Assembly (NCBI RefSeq): GCF_005222675.1 | Contig: NZ_STGE01000003.1 | Coordinates: 117,823-181,822, forward strand | Direction: 5' to 3' | Length of the DNA stretch: 64,000 nucleotides | DNA from: Mycolicibacterium sp. CR10 | GTDB lineage: Bacteria > Actinomycetota > Actinomycetes > Mycobacteriales > Mycobacteriaceae | Shown here: piece by piece, positions 48,200-56,022 of the stretch | Position numbering within the stretch: position 1 is the stretch's first letter | Layout: each line of letters begins with the position of its first letter | Notes under the pieces: model-generated | The model's database searches: none | Seen by the model: only the letters and a program-made list of their open reading frames with translations | Told to the model about the DNA's origin: nothing | Made by a program: the position numbers and the translations under genes

Positions 48200-49108
48200 T
48201 CAGACCAGTGGCCGGCCCGTTCGGATGCGCCAGTCCACGTCTTTGAGCAGCACGTTGAACGGAAATTGGCGCACGAACTTCGGTGACACCGTGTTCACGA
48301 CGCGCAGCACGCCCATCAGCCGGTCGAACCGCCGCTGCTTCGCCGGGCCCCACGGTAGCCGCATCTCATCCCGAAACCGTTGCGGCAGAAAGCCGGTGGT
48401 GATCAGCAAGGCGAGTTTCTCGGCGCGGCGCTGCACTGGCCCGGGCAGAGTTACCCCACGCAACCTCGACGCCGCGATCGGGTACAGGTAGTCGCGGACA
48501 GTGTCGTCGATGTGCACCTTGGCCAGCGAGTCCTGCCAGTAGCGGTCGAAGGCGGCCCGGTCGGTCGGCCACATGTTCTCTGGCACCTGCAGCATCGTCG
48601 CCAGTGCCCGGCCCTTCACATACAGCCGCTCCGCGGTCTCCTCGTCCATCTCGCCCACGAACAACCGGTGCACGTCGACGACCCCCTTGTAGAGGCACGC
48701 CCCGACCCAGAGCTGCAGGTCCTTGTCGAAAGCGGTGTACTCGACCGGGCTGGTCTCGGTGGAGTACACCTGGGCATGCGCACCGTCGACGGCCCGGCGA
48801 AACGCGGCCTTCTGTTCTTCGGTGCCATTGGTCGACACGGCCAGATACGTGAAGGTGGTGCGGGCCCGCTTGATCGGGTGCCGGTCGACCCGACCGCGCT
48901 CCACTCGGCTCTCCACCACGCCATATCCGACGCCGGGACGCGCCAGCTGCATGATCACGTTGGCGGGGCCTGCCAGCAGGCCGAGGCCCAGCATGCCGTC
49001 GTCGGCTCCCGCCGACCGGGACTTCCGCGGGCGCACACGGACGTCGGCATCGCTCACCGCACGCTCGACCTGCGGCACCTGCGCACGAACCGACCCGCTC
49101 ACCGTCAT
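48200..49108 (-). CDS. MpaB-like (DUF2236) oxygenase family protein
   Basis: This 302-residue protein has the DUF2236/MpaB pattern. It has [22 protein letters not shown] at the N-terminus with the histidines in [42 protein letters not shown] in the middle, and FVRQFPFN near the end. Related latex-clearing and MpaB proteins use heme, but the substrate here is unknown. ATG at 49108 is chosen for the strong GAGGAG 7 bases upstream. It is divergent from a TetR gene, which probably regulates it. Confidence 0.82.
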   Translation of the reverse strand: MTVSGSVRAQVPQVERAVSDADVRVRPRKSRSAGADDGMLGLGLLAGPANVIMQLARPGVGYGVVESRVERGRVDRHPIKRARTTFTYLAVSTNGTEEQKAAFRRAVDGAHAQVYSTETSPVEYTAFDKDLQLWVGACLYKGVVDVHRLFVGEMDEETAERLYVKGRALATMLQVPENMWPTDRAAFDRYWQDSLAKVHIDDTVRDYLYPIAASRLRGVTLPGPVQRRAEKLALLITTGFLPQRFRDEMRLPWGPAKQRRFDRLMGVLRVVNTVSPKFVRQFPFNVLLKDVDWRIRTGRPLV

Positions 49109-49125
49109 GACACTCCTCTCGACGA

Positions 49126-49140
49126 CGCACCAAAAGTGCG
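49126..49140. promoter_or_regulatory. Short dyad upstream of the MpaB-like gene
   Basis: CGCAC-CAAAA-GTGCG is a perfect 5-bp dyad in the shared promoter region. It could be a TetR site or a leader hairpin. Confidence 0.3.
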
Positions 49141-49155
49141 AACGCGTGTTTCCTG

Positions 49156-49188
49156 ATATTGCCCCCACCCCCGGGCGAGTGTCAATAT
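49156..49188. promoter_or_regulatory. Spaced inverted repeat before the TetR gene
   Basis: ATATTG (49156-49161) and CAATAT (49183-49188) are inverted copies in the intergenic gap; the second is 6 bases before the tetR ATG. A candidate operator. Confidence 0.3.
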
Positions 49189-49194
49189 GGATAG

Positions 49195-49815
49195 ATGTCC
49201 CAGGTCCGCCCGTACCGCGGTGTGGAAGCCCCGCAGCGGATCGCCGAGCGCAGGCGCCGACTGCTGGAGGCCGGCCTGGATCTGCTCGGCGGGCAGGCGA
49301 TCCCGGCCGATCTGACGGTTCGGGCCATCTGCTCGCAGTCCGGTCTGGCGGCGCGGTACTTCTACGAGAACTTCACCGACAAGGACGAGTTCGTCGGTGC
49401 GGTGTTCGACTGGGTGATCGCCGACATCGCCACCACCACGCAGGCGGCGGTGTCCTCCGCCCCGGCCCGGGACCAGAGCCGGGCGGCCATGGCCAACATC
49501 GTGCGCACCATCTCCGACGACGTGCGGATCGGACGGCTGCTGTTCAGCGCTCACCTCGCCAACCCCGTGGTGGTACGCAAACGCGCCGAGTCCGGGGCAC
49601 TGTTCGCCTTGTTGTCCGGCCAGCACGCCGGCTCCGCCCTGCACCTCGAGCAGAGCGACCGGATCAAGGCCGCTGCCCATTTCATGGTCGGCGGCGCGGG
49701 ACAGACACTGAGTGCGTGGCTTGCCGGTGACCTCGACTTCACTCCCGCCCAGCTGGCCGTTCAGCTCGCGGCGTTCATCGACCAAGTGGCCGACCCCGCG
49801 CTGTACCGCGACTAG
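49195..49815 (+). CDS. TetR-family regulator (Rv0275c-like)
   Basis: This 206-residue protein has a TetR helix-turn-helix (TVRAICSQSGLAARYFYENFTDKDEFVGAVF) and an all-helical ligand domain. It lies 86 bases from the divergent MpaB-like gene, a typical local repressor arrangement. Ligand unknown. No Shine-Dalgarno is seen; CAATAT at 6-base spacing suggests a near-leaderless start. Confidence 0.85.
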   Translation: MSQVRPYRGVEAPQRIAERRRRLLEAGLDLLGGQAIPADLTVRAICSQSGLAARYFYENFTDKDEFVGAVFDWVIADIATTTQAAVSSAPARDQSRAAMANIVRTISDDVRIGRLLFSAHLANPVVVRKRAESGALFALLSGQHAGSALHLEQSDRIKAAAHFMVGGAGQTLSAWLAGDLDFTPAQLAVQLAAFIDQVADPALYRD

Positions 49816-49824
49816 CCCAGCTTT

Positions 49825-49887
49825 CGCCGAAATGGCATTCCAGCAGCAAAAGATCGAGAGCAAGCCTGCTGGAATGCCATTTCGGCG
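49825..49887. repeat. Long palindromic intergenic element, copy 1
   Basis: A perfect 22-bp stem (49825-49846 with 49866-49887) encloses a 19-base loop with AAAGATCGAGA. It fills the gap between convergent tetR and VOC genes. Copy 2 at 55949-56011 has the same loop core and covarying stem. Confidence 0.85.
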
Positions 49888-49893
49888 ACAAAG

Positions 49894-50469
49894 TCAGGCC
49901 TCGGTGCGCACCCGGCGGTCAGCCTCCGTCTTCGGCACCGTCACCGTGTCGCTTTCCGTGAATTCCTTGGTCCAGCAGGCAAATTCGAGCGTGATGCCGT
50001 CCGGGTCGAGGAAGTAGAACGACCTCACATAGACGCCGGGATGCAAAGTTGCCGAGACCTGGGCCGCGCTCTCGTCGTGGTTGAGTATCGGCCCGACGCG
50101 CACCCCCTTGGCCTTGAGTCGCTGCCGGTACTCGTCGAACTTCTCCGCGGGCACGTGAAACGCCAAGTGGTTCATCGTGCTCACGGCGCTGACGATGTCC
50201 CCGATACCGGGAATGGCCTCGGGTGAGGAGATGCCGGGAACCCGGTCGGGCGCCTCGGCGAACCAGAAGAACGCCACGCAGTCGCCGTTGCCGGCATCGA
50301 AGAAGAAGTGCTGCCCCATGCCGCCGGGCAGGTCGAGCGACTTCACCAACGGCATGCCCAGCACGCCTGAGTAGAAGTCAACGGTCTTCTCCATGTCCGA
50401 GCACACCAGAGCCACATGGTTGATCCCGCCGAACTCGAACTCGGTATTGGTGTTGTGCGGCTTGATCAT
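49894..50469 (-). CDS. Glyoxalase/VOC-superfamily dioxygenase-like protein (Rv0274-like)
   Basis: This 191-residue protein is a VOC fold with paired modules. It has INHVALVCSDMEKTVDFYSGVLGMPLV, then MNHLAFHVPAEKFDEYRQRL, and a C-terminal FYFLDPDGITLEFACW carrying the metal Glu. His in INHVAL and MNHLAF are the likely metal ligands. The reaction is unknown. GGAGG 6 bases before ATG 50469 excludes the longer frame. It is divergent from a TetR gene. Confidence 0.85.
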   Translation of the reverse strand: MIKPHNTNTEFEFGGINHVALVCSDMEKTVDFYSGVLGMPLVKSLDLPGGMGQHFFFDAGNGDCVAFFWFAEAPDRVPGISSPEAIPGIGDIVSAVSTMNHLAFHVPAEKFDEYRQRLKAKGVRVGPILNHDESAAQVSATLHPGVYVRSFYFLDPDGITLEFACWTKEFTESDTVTVPKTEADRRVRTEA

Positions 50470-50533
50470 GTCGTGCCTCCACCGATCAGCGCTTGCGCGA
50501 AGTGCGGACCAGTGGGGACTGGTCACGGGCAGA

Positions 50534-50559
50534 AACTGAATCTAACATCAGGTTCAGTT
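50534..50559. promoter_or_regulatory. Candidate TetR operator
   Basis: AACTGAATC (50534-50542) and GGTTCAGTT (50551-50559) form an inverted repeat with one mismatch and 8-bp spacing. It lies between the divergent VOC and tetR genes. Confidence 0.5.
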
Positions 50560-50604
50560 GTCAATCAACGACCGGCGAGGAGCGCAGTCCCGGGTGAGTA
50601 GTCG

Positions 50605-51255
50605 GTGAGCGTCAGTCCCCGCGAGCAGTTGCCGACGCTGCGCGGACGCCAGACCCAGGCGGCGATAGACGCGGCCGCGCGCACGGTCGTCGCGCGCAAG
50701 GGCATCCTTGCCACCACGATCGCCGACATCGCCGCTGAGGCGGGCAGGTCGACCGCATCGTTCTACAACTACTACGACTCCAAAGAAGCGATGGTCCGCG
50801 AGTGGGCGGTGCGGTTCCGTGACGAGGCGCGACAGCGCTCGATGGCGGCGGCCCAACCGGGACTCAGCGACTGGGAGCGCTCGCATCAGGCGGTCGCCGC
50901 GCACTGGGACACCTACCGCAACAGGTTGGCCGAGATCATCAGTGTGTCCCAGATGGCGACGGTCAACGAGGACTTCGCGGAGTATTGGAGCGAAATCTGT
51001 TCTTTACCAATCAGTCTGATCACCTCGATGGTGAAACAGGCGCAACGACAGGGCTTCTGCACAGACAGCGACCCCCGGCTCGTCGCGATCGCTCTGGTGT
51101 CGATGCTCAATCAGTTCTGCTACACCCAACTCTCCGGTCAGGCCGGTCAGGCCGGTCGTGCCGCCGAAGGCATCGACGACGCCGCCTGCATCAAGACGCT
51201 CGCCGACATCTTCTACCGGACGATCTATCACCGGGAGGACGGACACCATGAGTAG
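50605..51255 (+). CDS. TetR-family regulator (Rv0273c-like)
   Basis: This 216-residue protein has the helix-turn-helix ATTIADIAAEAGRSTASFYNYYDSKEAMV and a helical C-terminal domain. Start is GTG at 50605. The end overlaps the hydrolase gene by 8 bases, so it is the first gene of an operon including hydrolase and dehydrogenase. A good dyad lies 46 bases upstream, shared with the divergent VOC gene. Confidence 0.87.
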   Translation: MSVSPREQLPTLRGRQTQAAIDAAARTVVARKGILATTIADIAAEAGRSTASFYNYYDSKEAMVREWAVRFRDEARQRSMAAAQPGLSDWERSHQAVAAHWDTYRNRLAEIISVSQMATVNEDFAEYWSEICSLPISLITSMVKQAQRQGFCTDSDPRLVAIALVSMLNQFCYTQLSGQAGQAGRAAEGIDDAACIKTLADIFYRTIYHREDGHHE

Positions 51256-52384
51256 ATCACCATCGACACGAACACCCGGGGTCACCCGGGACTTCGTGGG
51301 TCTCGACTCCACGACCGCCCGGCAGGCGGGCTCAGGCGGGCACCCGTGCCAAGGCCTCTACCACCGCGGAGTGGGTCGCAGGCCCAAGGTGGCCATGATC
51401 GCGACCCACTACCAGATCGACTTCTCCGAGCACTATCTCGCCGACTACATGGCCACCCGGGGCATCGGCTTCCTCGGCTGGAACACCCGGTATCGGGGGT
51501 TCGAGAGCAGCTTTCTTCTCGACCACGCGCTGGTGGACATCGGCGTCGGCGTGCGCTGGCTCCGCGAGGTTCAGGGGATCGAAACGGTGATCCTGCTGGG
51601 CAATTCGGGCGGCGGATCGTTGATGGCTGCCTACCAGGCCAACGCCCTGGACCGGCACGTCACCCCGATGGAGGGGATGCGGCCCGCCGTCGGGCTCGAC
51701 GATCTGCCACCCGCCGACGGGTACGTGGCCAGCGCCGCGCACCCGGGTCGGCCGGAGGTCCTGACCGCGTGGATGGACGCTGCGGTGATCGACGAAAGCG
51801 ACGCGATCGCCACCGATCCCGACCTCGACCTGTTCAACGAACGCAACGGCCCGCCCTACGATGCGGACTTTGTGCAGCGGTACCGGGCAGCCCAGGTCGC
51901 GCGCAACGACGCGATCACCGACTGGGCGCAAGCCGAGTTGGTCCGGGTGCGTGCCGCCGGGTTCTCCGACCGGCCGTTCACCGTGATGCGCACCTGGGCG
52001 GACCCGCGCATGGTCGACCCCGCCCTCGAACCCACCAAGCGCCCCGCCAACATGTGCTACGCCGGTATTCCCGCCAAAGCCAACAGATCCACTCACGGCA
52101 TCGCCTCGGCCTGCACACTGCGCAACTGGATCGGCATGTGGAGCCTGCGTCATGCGCAGACCCGGGCCGAGCCGCACCTGGCCCGCATCGACTGTCCCGC
52201 ACTGGTGATCAACGCTGAGCAGGACACTGGCGTGTACCCGTCGGACGCCCAGCGGATCTACGACGCACTCGGCAGCACCGACAAGACCCAGTGCGCGATC
52301 GACACCGATCATTACTTCACCACGCCGGGGGCCCGCACCGAGAAGGCCGATACCATCGCCAAGTGGATTGCGCGCCACTGGTGA
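51248..52384 (+). CDS. Alpha/beta hydrolase (Rv0272c-like)
   Basis: This 378-residue protein has strand-turn features of the alpha/beta fold (VAMIATHYQIDFSEHYL; VILLGNSGGGSLMAAY with nucleophile Ser). It has a late Asp in INAEQDTGVYPSD and the His in DTDHYFTTPG. A long cap domain sits between. It is a probable esterase or thioesterase, substrate unknown. ATG overlaps the tetR end, and its own TGA overlaps the dehydrogenase start. Confidence 0.85.
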   Translation: MSRSPSTRTPGVTRDFVGLDSTTARQAGSGGHPCQGLYHRGVGRRPKVAMIATHYQIDFSEHYLADYMATRGIGFLGWNTRYRGFESSFLLDHALVDIGVGVRWLREVQGIETVILLGNSGGGSLMAAYQANALDRHVTPMEGMRPAVGLDDLPPADGYVASAAHPGRPEVLTAWMDAAVIDESDAIATDPDLDLFNERNGPPYDADFVQRYRAAQVARNDAITDWAQAELVRVRAAGFSDRPFTVMRTWADPRMVDPALEPTKRPANMCYAGIPAKANRSTHGIASACTLRNWIGMWSLRHAQTRAEPHLARIDCPALVINAEQDTGVYPSDAQRIYDALGSTDKTQCAIDTDHYFTTPGARTEKADTIAKWIARHW

Positions 52385-53328
52385 GGGTTCTTGCGCACTT
52401 CGTTCCCGGCGAGAAGGTCCTGAAATTCCTTGAGCCGCAGATGGACTGGCTCGACATCCGGTACTGCGCCGAGGACGACGACGAGACGTTCCATCGCGAA
52501 CTACCCGACGCCGAGGTGATCTGGCACGTGCTGCGCCCCATCTCGGGCGACGACCTCAGCCAAGCGCCGCGCCTACGGCTCGTCCACAAGCTCGGCGCCG
52601 GAGTCAACACCATCGACGTCGATGCCGCGACGGCCCGCGGCGTCGCGGTCGCCAACATGCCGGGCGCGAACGCGGCGTCGGTCGCCGAAGGAGCGGTGCT
52701 GCTGATGCTGGCCGCGCTGCGCCGGCTGCCCGAACTGGATCGGATCACCCGCGAAGGCAGAGGCTGGCCGTCCGACCCGACGCTGGGCGAGACGGTGCGC
52801 GACATCGGCAGCTGCACGGTCGGGCTCGTCGGCTACGGCAACATCGCCCAGCGCGTCGAGACGATCGTCACGGCGATGGGTGCCGACGTCGTGCACACCA
52901 GCACCCGCGACGATGGACTCCCCGGCTGGCGCAACCTGACCGAACTACTCAGCGTCAGCGACATCGTCTCTCTGCATCTGCCACTGACCACGGACACCGC
53001 CGGACTGCTCGGCCGCGACGCCCTGGCATCGATGAAGTCGAGCGCCGTGCTCGTCAACACGTCCCGCGGGCCCATCGTCGACGAGGACGCCCTCGTCGAC
53101 GCCCTGCGTTCCGGTGGCCTCGCCGCGGCCGGCCTCGATGTGTTCGCCGTCGAACCGGTGCCGGCCGACAGCCCGCTGCTCGAGTTGGACAACGTGGTGC
53201 TGACCCCGCACGTCACCTGGTACACGGCCGACACCATGCGGCGCTACCTGGAGTTCGCCGTCGACAACTGCGAACGCCTTCGTGACGGCCGGGACCTCGC
53301 CAACCTGGTGAACCAGGTGGCGGGGTAA
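52381..53328 (+). CDS. D-isomer 2-hydroxyacid dehydrogenase
   Basis: This 315-residue NAD(P)-dependent enzyme has the substrate loop HKLGAGVNTIDVDAA, Rossmann motif VGLVGYGNIAQRVE, LVNTSRGPIVDEDAL with the catalytic Arg nearby, and the terminal catalytic His in TPHVTWYT. It reduces or oxidises a 2-oxo/2-hydroxy acid; substrate unknown. GTG start overlaps the hydrolase stop (GTGA). I recall no such gene at this point in M. tuberculosis. Confidence 0.87.
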   Translation: MRVLAHFVPGEKVLKFLEPQMDWLDIRYCAEDDDETFHRELPDAEVIWHVLRPISGDDLSQAPRLRLVHKLGAGVNTIDVDAATARGVAVANMPGANAASVAEGAVLLMLAALRRLPELDRITREGRGWPSDPTLGETVRDIGSCTVGLVGYGNIAQRVETIVTAMGADVVHTSTRDDGLPGWRNLTELLSVSDIVSLHLPLTTDTAGLLGRDALASMKSSAVLVNTSRGPIVDEDALVDALRSGGLAAAGLDVFAVEPVPADSPLLELDNVVLTPHVTWYTADTMRRYLEFAVDNCERLRDGRDLANLVNQVAG

Positions 53329-53374
53329 CCTCGGTCCCAACCAACCGGTTAGCCAGCACGAAGGGGTGCAAGCC

Positions 53375-55570
53375 ATGCCCATCGCGATCCTTGAAGAGCA
53401 CAACGCCCTCGCAGATTCGGTGCGTTCCCTGGTGGAGCGCATCGCTCCGTCCGAGGTTCTGCACGAAGCGCTCGAAACGCCGATCCCGAACCCGCCGCCC
53501 TACTGGAAATCCGCGGCCGAGCAGGGGCTGCACGGTGTTCATCTCGCCGAGTCTGTCGGCGGGCAGGGCTTCGGCATCCTCGAGCTGGCGATCGTCGTGG
53601 CCGAGTTCGGCTACGGCGCGGTACCCGGCCCGTTCGTGCCGTCGGCCATCGCCAGTGCGCTGATCTCCGCGCACGACCCCGGCGCCGCCATCCTCAACGA
53701 TCTGGCGTCCGGCGACGTCATCGCCGCCTACGCCATCGACTCCGGCCTGACCGCGACGCGCCACGGCGACGGACTGGTGATCCGCGGCGAGGTGCGCGCA
53801 GTGCCCGCGGCGGCGCAGGCGTCGGTGCTGGTGCTGCCGGTGTCGATCGAATCAGGTGAGGAATGGGTGGTGCTCGACGCCGACCAGCTCGAGATCGAGC
53901 CGGTGCGCAGTGTCGACCCGCTGCGGCCGGTGGCGCATGTGCGGGCCAACGCCGTCGAGGTCGGCGACGACCGGGTGCTCAGCAACCTGAGCCGCGGTCA
54001 CGCCCGGGCGCTGATGTCCACGCTGTTGTCCGCAGAGGCCATCGGTGTCGCACGCTGGGCCACCGACACCGCGGCGGGCTACGCCAAGATCCGCGAGCAG
54101 TTCGGCAGGCCGATCGGCCAGTTCCAGGCGATCAAACACAAGTGCGCGGGCATGATCGCCGAGACGGAGCGGGCCACCGCTGCGGTGTGGGATGCGGCCC
54201 GCGCCATCGACGAGATTCGTGACGCCCCCGAAAATAGCGGTAACGCCTTCGAGTTCGCCGCCGCGGTGGCGGCGACGCTGGCACCGGTCGCCGCGCAGCA
54301 CTGCACGCAGGACTGCATCCAGGTGCACGGCGGTATCGGCTTCACCTGGGAACACGACACCAACGTCTACTACCGCCGCGCGCTGGTGCTGGCAGCCTGC
54401 TTCGGCCGGAGCGCGCAGTATCCGCAGCGCGTCGTCGACATCGCCACCACGACCGGCATGCGCAGCCTGAACATCGACCTCGACCCCGACACGGAGAAGC
54501 TTCGCGCCGAGATCCGCGCGGAAGTGGATGCGCTCAAAGCGATTCCGCGCGAGCAGCGCAACGCCGCGATCGCCGAGGCCGGCTGGGTGCAGCCGCATCT
54601 TCCGGTGCCGTGGGGTCGCGCCTCGAACCCCATCGAGCAGATCCTCATCGCCCAGGAGTTCAGCGCAGGAAAGGTGCGGCGCCCCGCGATGGGCATCGCC
54701 GCATGGATCATCCCGTCGATCGTCGCGTTCGGCACCGATGCGCAGAAGGAACGGTTCCTGCCGACGACCTTCCGCGGCGAGATGATCTGGTGTCAGCTGT
54801 TTTCCGAGCCGGGCGCGGGCTCCGACCTGGCGAGCCTGTCCACCAAGGCCACCAAGGTCGACGGCGGGTGGCGCATCACCGGCCAGAAGATCTGGACCAC
54901 CGGCGCCCAGTACTCCGAGTGGGGAGCGCTGCTGGCTCGCACCGATCCGAGCGCTCCAAAACACAACGGCATCACCTACTTCCTGCTCGACATGAAGAGC
55001 GAGGGGGTGGACGTCAAGCCGCTGCGCGAGCTCACCGGCAACGCGATGTTCAACACCGTCTACATCGACGACGTGTTCGTGCCCGACGACATGGTGCTCG
55101 GCGATGTCGACCGCGGATGGGAGGTGAGCCGCAATACCCTTACTGCCGAACGGGTCTCGATCGGCAGCAGCGAGCCACCCTTCCTGCCGAGCCTGGACAA
55201 GTTCGTCGAATTCGTCGGCGAAGGTCATTTCGATCAGATCGCCCAGAACCATGCGGGCGTGCTGATCGCGGAGGGCCACGCCGCCAAGATCCTCAACATG
55301 CGGTCGACGCTGCTGACGCTCGCCGGTGCCGATCCGATGCCCGCGGCGGCGATCTCGAAGCTGCTGTCGATGAAGACCGGCCAGGGCTACGCCGAGTTCG
55401 CGGTGTCCTCGTTCGGCACCGACGCGGTCGTCGGCGATCCCGAACAGCTGTCCGGCCGTTGGGCGGAGTACCTGCTCGCCAGCCGCGCGACGACCATTTA
55501 CGGCGGCACCTCCGAGGTGCAGCTGAACATCATCGCCGAACGGTTGCTCGGACTCCCGCGCGATCCGTAG
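53375..55570 (+). CDS. fadE6: Double-domain acyl-CoA dehydrogenase (FadE6-like)
   Basis: This 731-residue protein consists of two acyl-CoA dehydrogenase units. The first covers residues 1-365 (FGRPIGQFQAIKHKCA, QVHGGIGFTWEHD). The second covers 375-731 (LFSEPGAGSDLASLSTKA, YGGTSEVQLNIIAERLLG). The length equals that of M. tuberculosis FadE6, so the fusion is native, not a sequencing fault. It oxidises acyl-CoA using FAD in beta-oxidation or steroid side-chain use. AAGGGG 8 bases before the ATG sets the start. Confidence 0.92.
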   Translation: MPIAILEEHNALADSVRSLVERIAPSEVLHEALETPIPNPPPYWKSAAEQGLHGVHLAESVGGQGFGILELAIVVAEFGYGAVPGPFVPSAIASALISAHDPGAAILNDLASGDVIAAYAIDSGLTATRHGDGLVIRGEVRAVPAAAQASVLVLPVSIESGEEWVVLDADQLEIEPVRSVDPLRPVAHVRANAVEVGDDRVLSNLSRGHARALMSTLLSAEAIGVARWATDTAAGYAKIREQFGRPIGQFQAIKHKCAGMIAETERATAAVWDAARAIDEIRDAPENSGNAFEFAAAVAATLAPVAAQHCTQDCIQVHGGIGFTWEHDTNVYYRRALVLAACFGRSAQYPQRVVDIATTTGMRSLNIDLDPDTEKLRAEIRAEVDALKAIPREQRNAAIAEAGWVQPHLPVPWGRASNPIEQILIAQEFSAGKVRRPAMGIAAWIIPSIVAFGTDAQKERFLPTTFRGEMIWCQLFSEPGAGSDLASLSTKATKVDGGWRITGQKIWTTGAQYSEWGALLARTDPSAPKHNGITYFLLDMKSEGVDVKPLRELTGNAMFNTVYIDDVFVPDDMVLGDVDRGWEVSRNTLTAERVSIGSSEPPFLPSLDKFVEFVGEGHFDQIAQNHAGVLIAEGHAAKILNMRSTLLTLAGADPMPAAAISKLLSMKTGQGYAEFAVSSFGTDAVVGDPEQLSGRWAEYLLASRATTIYGGTSEVQLNIIAERLLGLPRDP

Positions 55571-55609
55571 CCGCGGTTTCACGTCGCAGATGCCGGGAAC
55601 TCCACACCC

Positions 55610-55939
55610 ATGACCAGTGACCGCGACTTCGCTGAGAAGCGGTTCAACGGATCCGGGGCCTTCCGGGCCGCGGCGACGTACGCGGTCACGGTCGTCGCAC
55701 TGGCGGGTGTGGCGTTCGCGTTCTACGCGTTCGGCGCCCGGGATTCGGTGTACGCCGCAGCGCTGGTGCCGCTGTTCCTGTTCATCGGCGGCGTCGGCGC
55801 AGTCATCCGGACGTACCGCGAATGGAAGGCCGGCCGCAGCTGGGCGGCGTGGCAGGGCGCGGGCTGGTTCCTGCTGCTGCTGTTCCTCCCGGCGCTGTCA
55901 CTGCCGGGATCGGCGTTCATGGTCGGCGGAGTCGAATAG
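55610..55939 (+). CDS. Small membrane protein of unknown function
   Basis: This 109-residue protein has three hydrophobic segments (YAVTVVALAGVAFAFYAF, AAALVPLFLFIGGVGAVI, GWFLLLLFLPALSLPGSAF) and no known motif. It follows fadE6 by 39 bases on the same strand and ends 9 bases before a palindromic element. Confidence 0.7.
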   Translation: MTSDRDFAEKRFNGSGAFRAAATYAVTVVALAGVAFAFYAFGARDSVYAAALVPLFLFIGGVGAVIRTYREWKAGRSWAAWQGAGWFLLLLFLPALSLPGSAFMVGGVE

Positions 55940-55948
55940 CCAGCGCCG

Positions 55949-56011
55949 CGCCGGAATTGCATTCCACGCGACAAAGATCGAGAAGACGCCTGCTGGAATG
56001 CAATTCCGGCG
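55949..56011. repeat. Long palindromic intergenic element, copy 2
   Basis: A perfect 18-bp stem (55949-55966 with 55994-56011) encloses a 27-base loop with AAAGATCGAGA. It fills the gap between the convergent membrane-protein gene and fadD2. Confidence 0.85.
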
Positions 56012-56022
56012 GGAGGTGGGCG

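Noticed and set aside
53375..55570. Two acyl-CoA dehydrogenase units joined by a frame error
   Set aside because: The 731-residue double-domain layout is the native form of FadE6, and the frame is uninterrupted with a natural linker.
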